A stretch of DNA of 64,000 bases from JAJNBA01 sp963842295 (GTDB lineage: Bacteria; Actinomycetota; UBA4738; HRBIN12), in the NCBI GenBank assembly GCA_963842295.1, contig CAWJFY010000004.1:62001-126000 (forward strand), in the 5' to 3' direction. A program made the position numbers and the translations under genes. Of the stretch, positions 16,166 through 25,315 are shown piece by piece. The notes under the pieces are model-generated. The model searched no databases. It worked only from the letters and a program-made list of their open reading frames with translations, and was not told the origin of the DNA. Numbering within the stretch: position 1 is the first letter of the stretch; each line of letters opens with the position of its first letter.

Positions 16166-17344
16166 CTAGGTCCTTTCGAGGACGACGGCGAGCCCTTGCC
16201 CGCCGGAGATGCAGAGGGTCGCAAGACCGAGCGCGGCCTCGTGTTCCCGCATCTGGTAGGCGAGCGACAGGAGGATCCGCGCGCCGCTCATCCCGATCGG
16301 ATGGCCGAGCGAGATGCCGCCGCCCAGGAGGTTCAGCCGATCCCGTTCGAACTTCAGCTCGCGCTCGCACGCGATCACCTGCGCGGCGAACGCCTCGTTG
16401 ATCTCGATCAGATCGATGTCCGTGAGCGAGAGGCCGCTCTTCTCGAGCACCTTCCTCGTCGCCGGCACCGGGCCGATGCCCATGATCTCCGGCGGGACCC
16501 CGGCCCAGCTCATGCCCGCGATGCGAGCGAGGGGCTCACGGCCCTCGGCGCGCGCTCGCGTCTCCGACATCAGGACCATCGCGGCGGCCCCGTCGGTGAT
16601 CCCGGCCGAGTTGCCCGCCGTGACGGATCCACCCTCGCGGAACACCGGGGCGAGGGCCGCGAGCCCTTCGATGGTGGTCTCCGGCCGGGGATGTTCGTCC
16701 TGGTTCACCGTGACCGTGCCCTTCCCGGATGGATCCCTCACTTCGACCGGAACGATCTCGGCCGCACGAGCGGCGACGCCTGCCGCCGCTTTCCGCTGGG
16801 ACTCCAGCGCCAACTCGTCCTGCTCTTCCCGCGAGATGTCGTAGCGATCCACGAGGTTCTCCGCGGTCTCGCCCATCAGCACACCGCTGAGCGGGTCGAG
16901 GAGTCCGTCGCGGTACATCGCGTCGTACGCCGTGGCGTTGCCCATCCCATAGCCCTTGCGCATGCGGTCGAGGAGGAACGGGACCCGGGTCATGTTCTCC
17001 ATCCCGCCCGTGAGCACGACCTCGGCATCACCGAGCGCGATCTGCTGCGCGCCCAACTGGACGGCCTTCATGCCCGACCCACAGGCGATGTTGACGTTGA
17101 ACGCGGAGACCTCATCGGGGACACCGGCGTGGATGCTCACCTGCCGCCCCGTATTGGGGCCGTTCCCCGCCTGGCGGGCGTGACCGAAGATCGTGTGGTC
17201 GACGGCGTCCGGGGCGACGGCGGCGCGCCGCAGCGCCTCCTTCGCGGCGAGCGTCGCGAGCTCGACGGCCGGTGTCTCGGCGAAGGAGCCCAGGAATCTC
17301 CCGATCGGGGTTCGGGCGCCCCCGACGATCACCACGCGCTCCAT
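16166..17344 (-). CDS. Acetyl-CoA acetyltransferase / thiolase
   Basis: Thiolase of 392 residues that condenses or cleaves acyl-CoAs. The acylated cysteine is in NIACGSGMKAVQ, the catalytic histidine is in SLGHPIGMSGA, NEAFA is intact, and the second active cysteine is in CISGGQGLAV. Length and motifs fit the acetoacetyl-CoA (AtoB/PhaA/FadA-like) group. TAGACT 7 bases before the ATG implies a leaderless mRNA. A stand-alone Lrp-domain gene follows. Confidence 0.92.
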   Translation of the reverse strand: MERVVIVGGARTPIGRFLGSFAETPAVELATLAAKEALRRAAVAPDAVDHTIFGHARQAGNGPNTGRQVSIHAGVPDEVSAFNVNIACGSGMKAVQLGAQQIALGDAEVVLTGGMENMTRVPFLLDRMRKGYGMGNATAYDAMYRDGLLDPLSGVLMGETAENLVDRYDISREEQDELALESQRKAAAGVAARAAEIVPVEVRDPSGKGTVTVNQDEHPRPETTIEGLAALAPVFREGGSVTAGNSAGITDGAAAMVLMSETRARAEGREPLARIAGMSWAGVPPEIMGIGPVPATRKVLEKSGLSLTDIDLIEINEAFAAQVIACERELKFERDRLNLLGGGISLGHPIGMSGARILLSLAYQMREHEAALGLATLCISGGQGLAVVLERT

Positions 17345-17351
17345 GCGAGTC

Positions 17352-17357
17352 AGTCTA
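17352..17357 (-). promoter_or_regulatory. -10 hexamer, leaderless start at 17344
   Basis: TAGACT, 7 bases, then ATG of the thiolase gene. Confidence 0.6.
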
Positions 17358-17371
17358 TCCGCGGACCGATC

Positions 17372-17896
17372 TCACCCGGTCCCGCGCATCCCTCGGTACA
17401 GGTCCCGTAACGCGCCGATCTCGCCGCCGTGGTGTGCGTCGTGGTGGATCATGGTCCAGAAGATGCGCCAGACCGGCCAATCCTCGCCCCAGTTGGTCGG
17501 CACGGGTCGCTCGAGGTCGGCGTCCTCCAGCTCCGCGAGATCCTCCGTGAGCAGCGCGTGGCCGGCATCCAGCATCTCGACGGCATCGTTGGGATCGCCC
17601 GGTGTCTCGATCGTGAGCCATGTCAGCTCGCCGGGTCCGAACGCATGCTCGTGGTACATGACCTTGCACATCGCCACGTGCGTGAGGCGCCAGGCGATCG
17701 TGGTGAACGGAGCCGGCTCGGGGTCGGGTTCCTCGTAGTGATGCTCCCAGCGACCCCGTTCGTCTCGGAAGACCGTCCAGCTCCCGGGGACCGGCTCCCA
17801 GAAGAACTCGTCATCGGTCAGACCGTGCAGCCGCGAGCGCATGTCGTGGAAGGTCTCCGACATCTCCCGCGCGAGGAGGTCGACGGCCGCGCCCAC
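17372..17896 (-). CDS. DinB-family putative metalloenzyme
   Basis: Four-helix-bundle DinB-family protein of 174 residues with likely metal ligands in WRLTHVAMCK and IHHDAHHGGEIGAL. The Trp-rich early segment (FFWEPVPGSWTV) is typical of the actinobacterial subgroup. Likely a thiol- (mycothiol-) dependent transferase or hydrolase of unknown substrate. TAGGCT 6 bases before GTG 17896 marks a leaderless start inside the 3' end of the upstream exonuclease/UvrC-like gene, so the two coding sequences overlap by 86 bases. Confidence 0.75.
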   Translation of the reverse strand: MGAAVDLLAREMSETFHDMRSRLHGLTDDEFFWEPVPGSWTVFRDERGRWEHHYEEPDPEPAPFTTIAWRLTHVAMCKVMYHEHAFGPGELTWLTIETPGDPNDAVEMLDAGHALLTEDLAELEDADLERPVPTNWGEDWPVWRIFWTMIHHDAHHGGEIGALRDLYRGMRGTG

Positions 17897-19556
17897 GGGT
17901 CGAGCCTACCTCCGGCTCACCCGGGGCGGCTCCGGTGTCCCGGCCCCATCGGAGGATCCCGGCGATCCGGGCACCGCCGTCGACGGGCTCCGAGAGCGGG
18001 ACGTCGCAGGCGATGAGTCGAACGGGATTCCTGGCGAGCCAGGAGCGGACCGCGGTGAGCTCGTCGGCGCGCTCGCGCGGGCAGGGGAAGGGGATCGGTT
18101 CCGTCTCGTCTGCGTCCCCCGCCCGCGCGAGCGTGCCCCCCACGAACGCCAGCCGCCGGTCGCCGTCGGCCAACAGCTCGAGCCTGTTCGCGCGCAGCAG
18201 CCATGCGTCCTGGCGTGCTCGGTGAAGTGCCGCCGCCAGCGCCCGGAGGCGGTCGCGGACGGAGGCGGCCTCCTCGTATCGCTCGGCATCCGCGAGCCGC
18301 CCCATCCTCACCTCGAGCGCTGCGAGGAGCCCGTCCGGGGACTCGAGGGAGGAGAGGAGGTCCCGGACGAGCTCTCCGTAGTGCTCGGGGTCGATCCGGC
18401 CGTCGCAGGGCGCCGGACAGCGGCCGATGTCGGCGAGGGCGCACGCCGCGAAGCGGGTTCGAGCGCCCATCGCGCGGGTGCAACGACGGAGCGGCACCAC
18501 CTCCTCCAGCGCCTCCTTCGCGAGCCGGGCAGCCCCGCTCCCCGAGAACGGCCCCAGGTACGCACATCCGTCGAAGTGGCCGGCACGATGCACCACCTTC
18601 AGGCGTGGGTAGGCCTCGGAGGGGTCGAGCTTCAGGTAGGCGAACCGGCGCCACGTCTTGCCGCGGCGGTTGTACTTCGGCTCATGCTGCCGTATGAGTC
18701 TCGCCTCGAGGACGAGCGCCTCGAGCTCGCCTCCCGGGGTCTCCTCGCCCTCGACCAGGCGTACTTCGCCGAGGAGGTTCTCGACCTTCTTCCGCCCATC
18801 GCCGTAGAAGTAGGACTTCACGCGGGCTCGGAGATCACGGGCCTTCCCCACGTAGAGGACGCGTCCGTCCCGGCCGAGGAACCGATACACCCCCGCCTCG
18901 TGGGGCAGGGCGTCGGCGAGGCGGATCTTGCCGAAGTGCGGCCGTCCACGGGCGCGAACAGCTTCGCGGAGATCGCCGAGCGTCAGGATCCCGAGCCGGC
19001 CCCCGAGGTCGATGAGTCCGTCGAGGACCTCCGCACAGGCCAACGCATCATCGAGCGCGCGGTGGGTCGGTTTCACGCGGGTCCGGAAGTACTGCGCGAG
19101 CGTCTGGAGGCGAACGTTGGGGACATCGGGCCACACCACCCGGCGGGCGAGCTTGGCCGTACACACCGGAGGCCCCTCCAGCAGGGCGTAGTCGAGCCTG
19201 CCGAGGTTCTCGTTCAGGAAGGAGAAGTCGAAGCGAGCGTTGTGGGCCACGAAGATCGCCCCGCGTGCGAACTCCAGGAAAGCAGGCAGGACGGCCTCGA
19301 TCGGTGGCTCTTCTCTGACGAGGAAGTCGTCGATCCCCGTCAGGTGGGAGATGTACGGCGGGATCGGCCCGCCCGGGTTGACCAGTGCGTGGAATGTCCC
19401 GATGCGCTCGCCGCCGGTGACCCGGACCGCGCCGATCTCGGTGATCCTCGATTCACGGGGGGACGCGCCGGTGGTCTCCAGGTCCACCACCACGAAGGTG
19501 ACCTCTCGCAGGGGAACACCTTCCTCCAGGGTGGTCTGGATGGGTGCCGACAGCAC
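17811..19556 (-). CDS. DEDDh exonuclease-UvrC-like nuclease fusion
   Basis: DNA-repair protein of 581 residues. Residues about 20-180 form a DnaQ-type 3'-5' exonuclease with DLETTG, HNARFDFSFL and HRALDDALAC. A GIY-YIG endonuclease domain follows (GVYRFL, VLYVGKARDLRARVKSYF), then the cysteine cluster CALADIGRCPAPC and a UVR-like motif (ERYEEAASVRDRLRAL). The layout resembles Cho/UvrC, but the C-terminal RNase H-like nuclease of UvrC is missing. GTG 19556 was chosen for its GGAGG 6 bases upstream. A perfect LexA box lies in the promoter, so expression should rise after DNA damage. Its last 86 bases overlap the DinB gene. Confidence 0.88.
   Translation of the reverse strand: MLSAPIQTTLEEGVPLREVTFVVVDLETTGASPRESRITEIGAVRVTGGERIGTFHALVNPGGPIPPYISHLTGIDDFLVREEPPIEAVLPAFLEFARGAIFVAHNARFDFSFLNENLGRLDYALLEGPPVCTAKLARRVVWPDVPNVRLQTLAQYFRTRVKPTHRALDDALACAEVLDGLIDLGGRLGILTLGDLREAVRARGRPHFGKIRLADALPHEAGVYRFLGRDGRVLYVGKARDLRARVKSYFYGDGRKKVENLLGEVRLVEGEETPGGELEALVLEARLIRQHEPKYNRRGKTWRRFAYLKLDPSEAYPRLKVVHRAGHFDGCAYLGPFSGSGAARLAKEALEEVVPLRRCTRAMGARTRFAACALADIGRCPAPCDGRIDPEHYGELVRDLLSSLESPDGLLAALEVRMGRLADAERYEEAASVRDRLRALAAALHRARQDAWLLRANRLELLADGDRRLAFVGGTLARAGDADETEPIPFPCPRERADELTAVRSWLARNPVRLIACDVPLSEPVDGGARIAGILRWGRDTGAAPGEPEVGSTRGRGRRPPRAGDVGDLPRHALAAARSDR
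17903..17908 (-). promoter_or_regulatory. -10 hexamer, leaderless start at 17896
   Basis: TAGGCT, 6 bases, then GTG of the DinB-family gene. It lies within the upstream coding sequence. Confidence 0.55.
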
Positions 19557-19592
19557 GGGCGCCTCCGATCGGTGGGGCCGAGAGGAGGAGCC

Positions 19593-19621
19593 ACCGTATC
19601 GAACAGATGTTCGAGGGTCAA
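19593..19621 (-). promoter_or_regulatory. Promoter of the exonuclease/UvrC fusion
   Basis: On the minus strand TTGACC (19616-19621) and TACGGT (19593-19598) are separated by exactly 17 bases, the ideal sigma-70 spacing. The predicted transcription start is near 19586, giving a leader of about 30 bases with a GGAGG site. Confidence 0.7.
19599..19614. promoter_or_regulatory. LexA (SOS) box
   Basis: TCGAACAGATGTTCGA is a perfect 16-base palindrome matching the actinobacterial/Bacillus-type LexA consensus TCGAAC-N4-GTTCGA. It fills the spacer between the -35 and -10 of the DNA-repair gene, so bound LexA would block RNA polymerase directly. Confidence 0.85.
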
Positions 19622-19673
19622 GGAGCGGCTCGCGCATACGAGCATGGTGAGGAAGGGGGCCGACAACGCCCGT

Positions 19674-22600
19674 TCAGGCGCGACGGAGTTTGAAGAGCTT
19701 GGCCCGTTTGCAGGGTTTCTCGGTCGAGTTGCCCTTGAACCGCACGAGGATCCTGTAGGTGCCGCCCGCCTTCGGGCGGAGGAATGTCGCGGTGTACGAG
19801 GCGTCCGTCTTGCCGTCGCCGTCGCGATCCCTGAAGGACCGAACCGGGACCCTCTTCGCGGCGACCCTCACGAATCTCCCGTTCCGCTTCCGGAACAGCG
19901 TCGCGGTGACGCGATCCCCGGACTTGGCGGGCTCGAGGATCCCCTTCGCCAACAGGGTGCGCGGCTTCTTCACCGTTCGAAGTGTGGCCGTGGTGGGTGC
20001 CTTGTCGTCGTTCGTGATCGTGCCCTGCGCGACGGCGTCGCCGATCACGGCGTCCGTCGGGGTGCTGAGCGACACCGAAAGGCTCTCGTTGCCCTCGTAC
20101 GCGAGATCGCCCTTCACGGCGACGTCGACAACCCCGGTCGTCTCGCCCGCGGGGATGGTGAGCGAGCCGGTCGCTGCGACGTAGTCCGATCCACCCGTGG
20201 CCGTCCCGTCGGCGGTGGCGAAGTCGATCGACGCGTCGACGCCGGAGGCGGCAGACAGCGAAACGACGAACTCGAGGTCGGAGGTACCCACGTTGCCTTC
20301 GGCCAGTGACGCGTTCGCGATGGACACGATCGGCTCGGCGTCATCGTTCGTGATCGTGGCGATCCCCTGGGCGTCTCCGATCGGTGCACCTGTCGCGTTC
20401 GAGAGATCCAGCGCGACCGTCTCGTCCCTCTCGTAGGTGCCGTCACCGTTCAAGGTGACCTGCACCGTCTCGGAGGTGTCGAGCGCAGCGAACGTGACCG
20501 TGCCGCTCGCGTCGACGTAGTCGCTGCCGCCGGCGGCGGTGCCGCCCGAGGTGCTCCAGTCCACGGTCACGGGCCACGCGGCCGGGTGCGAGAGGGTCAC
20601 CGAGAAGCTGACCGGCGCCGTCCCACTCTGACCCTCCGCGACCGTCGGCTCGTCGATGTCGATCACGGGGAGAAGTTCGTCGTCCACGATCGTGCCCACC
20701 CCTTCGGCGTCCGCGAGACCGGCGTTCGACGGAGCCGAGAGGGAGACGAGGAACGACTCATCGAGCTCGGCGATGCCGTCCCCGCTCACCGGAACGAGGA
20801 TCGATCCGGTCGTGTCACCGGCCGCGAACGTCAGCGTGCCCGAGGTGGCTGTGTAGTCGCTGGGCTGGATGGCGCTGTCATCGGCGGTGGCCCAGTCAAC
20901 GGTTACCGTCTTGGCGCTGGCGGTCGATAGCGTGACGTCGAACTGCGCGTTGGCGGTGCCGACGTTGCCTTCCGGGAGGGAGGCATCCGCGATCGCGAGG
21001 CTCGGGAGTGGATCGTCGTCGGTGATCGTGCCCACCCCGGAGCCGTCGGAGATCGTGGCGTTGCCGGGGTTGGACAGGGTGAGGTTGAAGGACTCGTTGA
21101 CCTCGTCCAGAACATCGCCGTTCACGGTCACGAGAACCGCTTCGGTCGTGTCACCGGCCACGAACGTCAACGTGCCCGAGGTGGCCGTGTAGTCGCTGGG
21201 CTGGATGGCGCTGTCATCGACGGTGCCCCAGTCAACGGTGACCGTCTTACTGCTCGCCGAGGAGAGGCTGACGTTGAACGTGGCCGTCGTGGTGCCGGTG
21301 TCGCCCTCGGTGACGGAGACGTCGTTCACCGAGAGCGTCGGAGGCAGATCGTCGTCGGTGATCGTGCCCACCCCGGAGCCGTCGGAGATCGTGGCGTTGC
21401 CGGGGTTGGACAGGGTGAGGTTGAAGGACTCGTTGACCTCGTCCAGGACATCGCCGTTCACGGTGATGGCGATCGTGGTGGCGGTGGCCCCGGCCGCGAT
21501 CGTGCGGTTGCCGGTGGCGGAGACGAAGTCCGTGCCTGCGGTGGCCGAGCCCGCGGCGGTGGCCCAGTCGAAGGTGACGGGGTTCCCACTCGCGCTCGAG
21601 AGCGTGACGGTGAACGTGGCCGTCGTGGTGCCGGTGTCGCCCTCGGTGACGGAGACGTCGTTCACTGAGAGCGTCGGAGGCAGATCGTCGTCCGTGATGG
21701 TTCCCACCCCGGAGCCGTCGGAGATCGTGGCGTTGCCGGGGTTGGACAGGGTGAGGTAGAAGTCCTCGTTGACCTCGTCCAGGACATCGCCGTTCACGGT
21801 GATGGCGATCGTGGTGGCGGTGGCCCCGGCCGCGATCGTGCGGTTGCCGCTGGCGGTGACGTAGTCGGTGCCCGCGGTGGCGGAGCCGGCGGCGGTCGCC
21901 CAGTCAACCGTCACGGCCTTGGCGCTCGCCGCTGAGAGGCTGACGTTGAACGTGGCCGTCGTGGTGCCGGCGTCGCCCTCGGTGACGGTGACGTCGTTCA
22001 CCGAGAGCGGGGGCAGCGGATCGTCGTCGGTGATCGTGCCCACCCCGGAGCCGTCGGAGATCGTGGCGTTGCCGGGGTTGGACAGGGTGAGGTTGAAGTC
22101 CTCGTTGACCTCGTCCAGGACATCGCCGTTCACGGTGATGGCGATCGTGGTGGCGGTGGCCCCGGCCGCGATCGTGCGGTTGCCGGTGGCGGAGACGTAG
22201 TCGGTGCCCGCGGTGGCCGAGCCGGCGGCGGTCGCCCAGTCAACCGTCACGGCCTTGGCGCTCGCCGCTGAGAGGCTGACGTTGAACGTGGCCGTCGTGG
22301 TGCCCGCGTCACCTTCGGTGACCGTCACGTCGTTCACCGACAGCAGGGGCAGCGGATCGTCGTCGGTGATCGTGCCCACCCCGGAGCCGTCGGAGATCGT
22401 GGCGTTGCCGGGGTTGGACAGGGTGAGGTTGAAGTCCTCGTTGTTCTCGTCCAGGACATCGCCGTTCACGGTGATGGCGATCGTGGTGGCGGTGGCCCCG
22501 GCCGCGATCGTGCGGTTGCCGGTGGCGGTGACGTAGTCGGTGCCCGCGGTCGCGGAGCCGGGAGAGGTCGCCCAGTCGAAGGTGACGGGGTTCCCACTCG

Positions 22601-23831
22601 CGCTCGAGAGCGTGACGGTGAACGTGGCGGTCGTCGTTCCGGCGTTGCCCTCCACAACGGAGACATCGTTCACCGAGAGGGTCGACGGCGCGTCGTCGTC
22701 GGTGATCGTGCCCACCCCGGAGCCGTCGGAGATCGTGGCGTTGCCGGGGTTGGACAGGGTGAGGTTGAAGGACTCGTTGACCTCGTCCAGGACATCGCCG
22801 TTCACGGTGATGGCGATCGTGGTGGCGGTGGCCCCGGCCGCGATCGTGCGGTTGCCGGTGGCGGTGACGTAGTCGGTGCCCGCGGTCGCGGAGCCGGGAG
22901 AGGTCGCCCAGTCGAAGGTGACGGGGTTCCCACTCGCGCTCGAGAGCGTGACGGTGAACGTGGCGGTCGTCGTTCCGGCGTTGCCCTCCACAACGGAGAC
23001 ATCGTTCACCGAGAGGGTCGACGGCGCGTCGTCGTCGGTGATCGTGCCCACCCCGGAGCCGTCGGAGATCGTGGCGTTGCCGGGGTTGGACAGGGTGAGG
23101 TTGAAGGACTCGTTGACCTCATCCAGGATGTCGCCGTTCACGGTGATGGCGATCGTGGTGGCGGTGGCACCCGCCGCGATCGTGCGGCTGCCGGTGGCGG
23201 AGACGAAGTCCGTGCCCGCGGTGGCCGAGCCGGCGGAGGTCGCCCAGTCGAGCGTCACGGCCTTGGCGCTCGCGGCTGAGAGGTTGACGTTGAACGTGGC
23301 CGTCGTGGTGCCGACGTTACCTTCGGTGACCGTCACGTCGTTCACCGAGAGGGTCGGCGGCGCGTCGTCGTCGGTGATCGTGGCGAGACCTTGTGCGTCC
23401 CCGATCCGCCCCGGCGATCCGACGAGGTTGGTGAGATTCACGACGAACGTCTCGTTCGTCTCGTCGGTCGCGTCACCGGCAACCGGAACGGTCACGACCT
23501 TGGAGGCACCGGTCTTCGTGAGCGAAACGGTTCCGGACGAGGCCGTGAAGTCGGCGGGTGACGTGGCCGATCCGGGGGCGGTGGCCCAGTTGACCTGCAG
23601 TTGGCAGCACGGCTTGGGTGCGGGGGCGGCCTGGATCGTGAAGCTGGCGTTGACGCTGCCGCCGGTGCCCTCGGTCACGGTGACGTCGGTGATCGTCACG
23701 GTCGGGGTGGGGGCCGCGGCCGCGGGGGCGGGGACGGCGAGGACGAGCACGGCGGCGGCCGCGGCACCTGCCGCGAGACGCCGCACGGGTGCGTGGAAAC
23801 GACGCAGCTGCGCGAGAAACCCGAAGTCCAT
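19674..23831 (-). CDS. Secreted protein with 11 Calx-beta repeats
   Basis: Large secreted protein of 1385 residues. Residues 1-40 are a signal peptide (arginine-containing start, Ala-rich hydrophobic core, Ala-Ala-Ala end). Eleven Calx-beta domains of about 112-116 residues follow from residue 44. Each has a VTEG start and a terminal TITDDD or TITNDD acidic motif, as expected for calcium-binding beta-sandwiches. A unique basic C-terminal domain of about 106 residues with RDRDGDGKTD (calcium-loop-like) and FKLRRA ends the protein. No cell-wall anchor or membrane segment is visible at the C-terminus, so it is probably released or held by the basic domain. Likely roles are adhesion or matrix formation, by analogy only. 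Confidence 0.85.
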   Translation of the reverse strand: MDFGFLAQLRRFHAPVRRLAAGAAAAAVLVLAVPAPAAAAPTPTVTITDVTVTEGTGGSVNASFTIQAAPAPKPCCQLQVNWATAPGSATSPADFTASSGTVSLTKTGASKVVTVPVAGDATDETNETFVVNLTNLVGSPGRIGDAQGLATITDDDAPPTLSVNDVTVTEGNVGTTTATFNVNLSAASAKAVTLDWATSAGSATAGTDFVSATGSRTIAAGATATTIAITVNGDILDEVNESFNLTLSNPGNATISDGSGVGTITDDDAPSTLSVNDVSVVEGNAGTTTATFTVTLSSASGNPVTFDWATSPGSATAGTDYVTATGNRTIAAGATATTIAITVNGDVLDEVNESFNLTLSNPGNATISDGSGVGTITDDDAPSTLSVNDVSVVEGNAGTTTATFTVTLSSASGNPVTFDWATSPGSATAGTDYVTATGNRTIAAGATATTIAITVNGDVLDENNEDFNLTLSNPGNATISDGSGVGTITDDDPLPLLSVNDVTVTEGDAGTTTATFNVSLSAASAKAVTVDWATAAGSATAGTDYVSATGNRTIAAGATATTIAITVNGDVLDEVNEDFNLTLSNPGNATISDGSGVGTITDDDPLPPLSVNDVTVTEGDAGTTTATFNVSLSAASAKAVTVDWATAAGSATAGTDYVTASGNRTIAAGATATTIAITVNGDVLDEVNEDFYLTLSNPGNATISDGSGVGTITDDDLPPTLSVNDVSVTEGDTGTTTATFTVTLSSASGNPVTFDWATAAGSATAGTDFVSATGNRTIAAGATATTIAITVNGDVLDEVNESFNLTLSNPGNATISDGSGVGTITDDDLPPTLSVNDVSVTEGDTGTTTATFNVSLSSASSKTVTVDWGTVDDSAIQPSDYTATSGTLTFVAGDTTEAVLVTVNGDVLDEVNESFNLTLSNPGNATISDGSGVGTITDDDPLPSLAIADASLPEGNVGTANAQFDVTLSTASAKTVTVDWATADDSAIQPSDYTATSGTLTFAAGDTTGSILVPVSGDGIAELDESFLVSLSAPSNAGLADAEGVGTIVDDELLPVIDIDEPTVAEGQSGTAPVSFSVTLSHPAAWPVTVDWSTSGGTAAGGSDYVDASGTVTFAALDTSETVQVTLNGDGTYERDETVALDLSNATGAPIGDAQGIATITNDDAEPIVSIANASLAEGNVGTSDLEFVVSLSAASGVDASIDFATADGTATGGSDYVAATGSLTIPAGETTGVVDVAVKGDLAYEGNESLSVSLSTPTDAVIGDAVAQGTITNDDKAPTTATLRTVKKPRTLLAKGILEPAKSGDRVTATLFRKRNGRFVRVAAKRVPVRSFRDRDGDGKTDASYTATFLRPKAGGTYRILVRFKGNSTEKPCKRAKLFKLRRA
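21003..23354. repeat. Seven near-identical 336-bp tandem coding repeats
   Basis: Calx-beta modules 2 to 8 repeat every 336 bp with stretches of over 200 bp identical at DNA level, notably modules 3 and 4 (22347-23018). Modules 1 and 9-11 are diverged. This indicates recent in-frame duplication or gene conversion, and copy number may vary between strains. Short-read assemblies may have collapsed it. Confidence 0.85.
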
Positions 23832-23934
23832 GACGAGGGCATCGACGCGAGGGCCATATGGTGGATACCCGTTCCGGGGTGTTTCGGCTCGTTTCGCCTG
23901 CCCTGGAGCAGGTGTAGACCTTCGGCCTAGGCGA

Positions 23935-24213
23935 TCAGGCGACCTGACGGGCTATCCGGCGCCGCTGCTGCTCCGTGAGGCCGCCCCACACCCCGTACCG
24001 TTCGCCGTTCTTGAGCGCCCACGCGAGGCACTCGTCGCGGATCGTGCACGCGCTGCAGAACGCGAGCGCAGGACCGGCTTCCTCCTCGGAGATGGGGAAG
24101 AACACGTCGGGGTCGATCCCGTAGCACGCCGAACGCTCCTGCCAGACGTCGGGGGGTGAGGGATCTTCCGGCAACACCTCGATATCCAGTGTCGGGAGAC
24201 GATCGATGCGCAC
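23935..24213 (-). CDS. WhiB-family iron-sulfur transcriptional regulator
   Basis: WhiB-like protein of 92 residues, found essentially only in actinobacteria and their phages. The four cluster cysteines are arranged as C-x29-C-x2-C-x5-C (ERSACYG, then FCSACTIRDEC), followed by the GVWGG turn and a basic tail (TEQQRRRIARQV) for DNA or sigma contact. GTG 24213 was chosen because GGGGAGG lies about 9 bases upstream and the length fits the family; a longer frame to 24312 has no similarity. Subclass and target genes are unknown. Its [4Fe-4S] cluster usually senses redox state or NO. Confidence 0.92.
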   Translation of the reverse strand: MRIDRLPTLDIEVLPEDPSPPDVWQERSACYGIDPDVFFPISEEEAGPALAFCSACTIRDECLAWALKNGERYGVWGGLTEQQRRRIARQVA

Positions 24214-24348
24214 CCTTCCGTTCCTCCCCCCGTGGACCCGTCGCGACCGGGACCGAAGGAATAGCACGTAGTCACCATGGTGGGGAAGGGGTCGCCGGTC
24301 GAGTCGATGCAAACCCCCAGGTGGCGGATACGAAATGACCCGAAGTGT

Positions 24349-25287
24349 CTACTCTTCGCGCCGTAGGGAAAGCGGTCCGACCGCCGTGGACAGTTCTCCG
24401 AGCGCCGCATCCCATCGCACCCGAACGATCGCGTCCGTCGCACCGTTGCTCTCCGCGGCGCTCGTCACTTCCCCGACCACCACACCGCCTGTCAGAACGG
24501 GAGCTCCCGGGGCGACCGGGGTCTGCGAACGAACGTGCCGCAGGACCCGAGGAGGGTGTCCCAGGTTCCGCACCTTCGCGACGGACTCCTGACCCAGGAA
24601 GCACCCCTTCGTCAGATCGATCGCATCCTCGAGTCCGGCCTCGGCCGGCAGGGCATCGGACCCGAAGTCGGCTCCCATGCGCACGTCCCCGCGGCGGATC
24701 CTCCGGATCTCGAGGTCCCTCTCGGTCAACTCGACCGATCCTCGTCCGCGCAGGTGTGCACGGAGGCGGTGAGCCGGCTCGCCTCGGGGCACGATCAGAT
24801 CGTGCCCCGAGCCGAGCACCGAGGGTTCGAGGACAAGAGCTCCCTCGCCGTCCGCGGCGGCGAGGCCGCCGAGGACGGCGACGATGAGCGATCGTTCGCT
24901 GCGGTCGTCCATCTCGACGTCGGAGGAGAGCACGTACGGGGCGAGGATCGCGTCGACCGCCTGCGGCTGTCCCGGTGCTTGGAAGAGCAGGAAGGAGCCG
25001 TCGACGCCGGCGATGTGGAAGTCGGCACGGATGCGGCCGGTCGGGGTCAGGAGCAGCGATCGACGCGTCTGTCCGTCGGCGAGGCTCTGGACGTCGGCCG
25101 TGACGAGGTCGTGGAGCCAGCCACGGGCGTCCCTGCCCCGGACGGAGACCGTGCGCCACTCGGCAAGCTCGGCGAACGTGCTCTCGAGCTCCAGGACGTC
25201 CTTTCGGGTCGGTTCCGTACCGGCACCCCTTCTTCCCAGGCGGGTTTGGCGAACATCCGGCTCTGGCCAAGATCCGGCTCTGGCCAA
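24349..25287 (-). CDS. ygfZ: YgfZ/GcvT-family folate-binding protein
   Basis: Folate-binding GcvT-fold protein of the YgfZ (COG0354, IBA57-like) family, linked to maintenance of [4Fe-4S] enzymes. The diagnostic K-G-C-F-x-G-Q-E motif is present as TKGCFLGQESVAKVRNLG, and the N-terminal GRDARGWLHDLVTADVQSL is typical. The start is uncertain: no ATG or GTG lies near the domain boundary. The TTG at 25287, preceded by AGAGG and TATCCT (25302-25307), gives 312 residues but runs through a 17-base repeat; a CTG around 25195 would give a protein starting at the domain edge. It is divergent from the mannosyltransferase gene. Confidence 0.8.
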   Translation of the reverse strand: MARAGSWPEPDVRQTRLGRRGAGTEPTRKDVLELESTFAELAEWRTVSVRGRDARGWLHDLVTADVQSLADGQTRRSLLLTPTGRIRADFHIAGVDGSFLLFQAPGQPQAVDAILAPYVLSSDVEMDDRSERSLIVAVLGGLAAADGEGALVLEPSVLGSGHDLIVPRGEPAHRLRAHLRGRGSVELTERDLEIRRIRRGDVRMGADFGSDALPAEAGLEDAIDLTKGCFLGQESVAKVRNLGHPPRVLRHVRSQTPVAPGAPVLTGGVVVGEVTSAAESNGATDAIVRVRWDAALGELSTAVGPLSLRREE

Positions 25288-25290
25288 GAT
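25257..25290. repeat. Tandem 17-bp repeat in divergent promoter region
   Basis: CCGGCTCTGGCCAAGAT occurs twice in tandem, perfectly, in the region between ygfZ and the mannosyltransferase gene. The 17-base period is not a multiple of three, which argues against it being mature coding sequence. It may be an operator or a slippage duplication. Confidence 0.75.
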
Positions 25291-25315
25291 CTGCCTCTGA
25301 GAGGATATCGGTCGG

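Noticed and set aside
21003..23354. Regularly spaced repeats resembling a CRISPR or satellite array
   Set aside because: The 336-bp period is a multiple of three and matches Calx-beta modules within one continuous reading frame.
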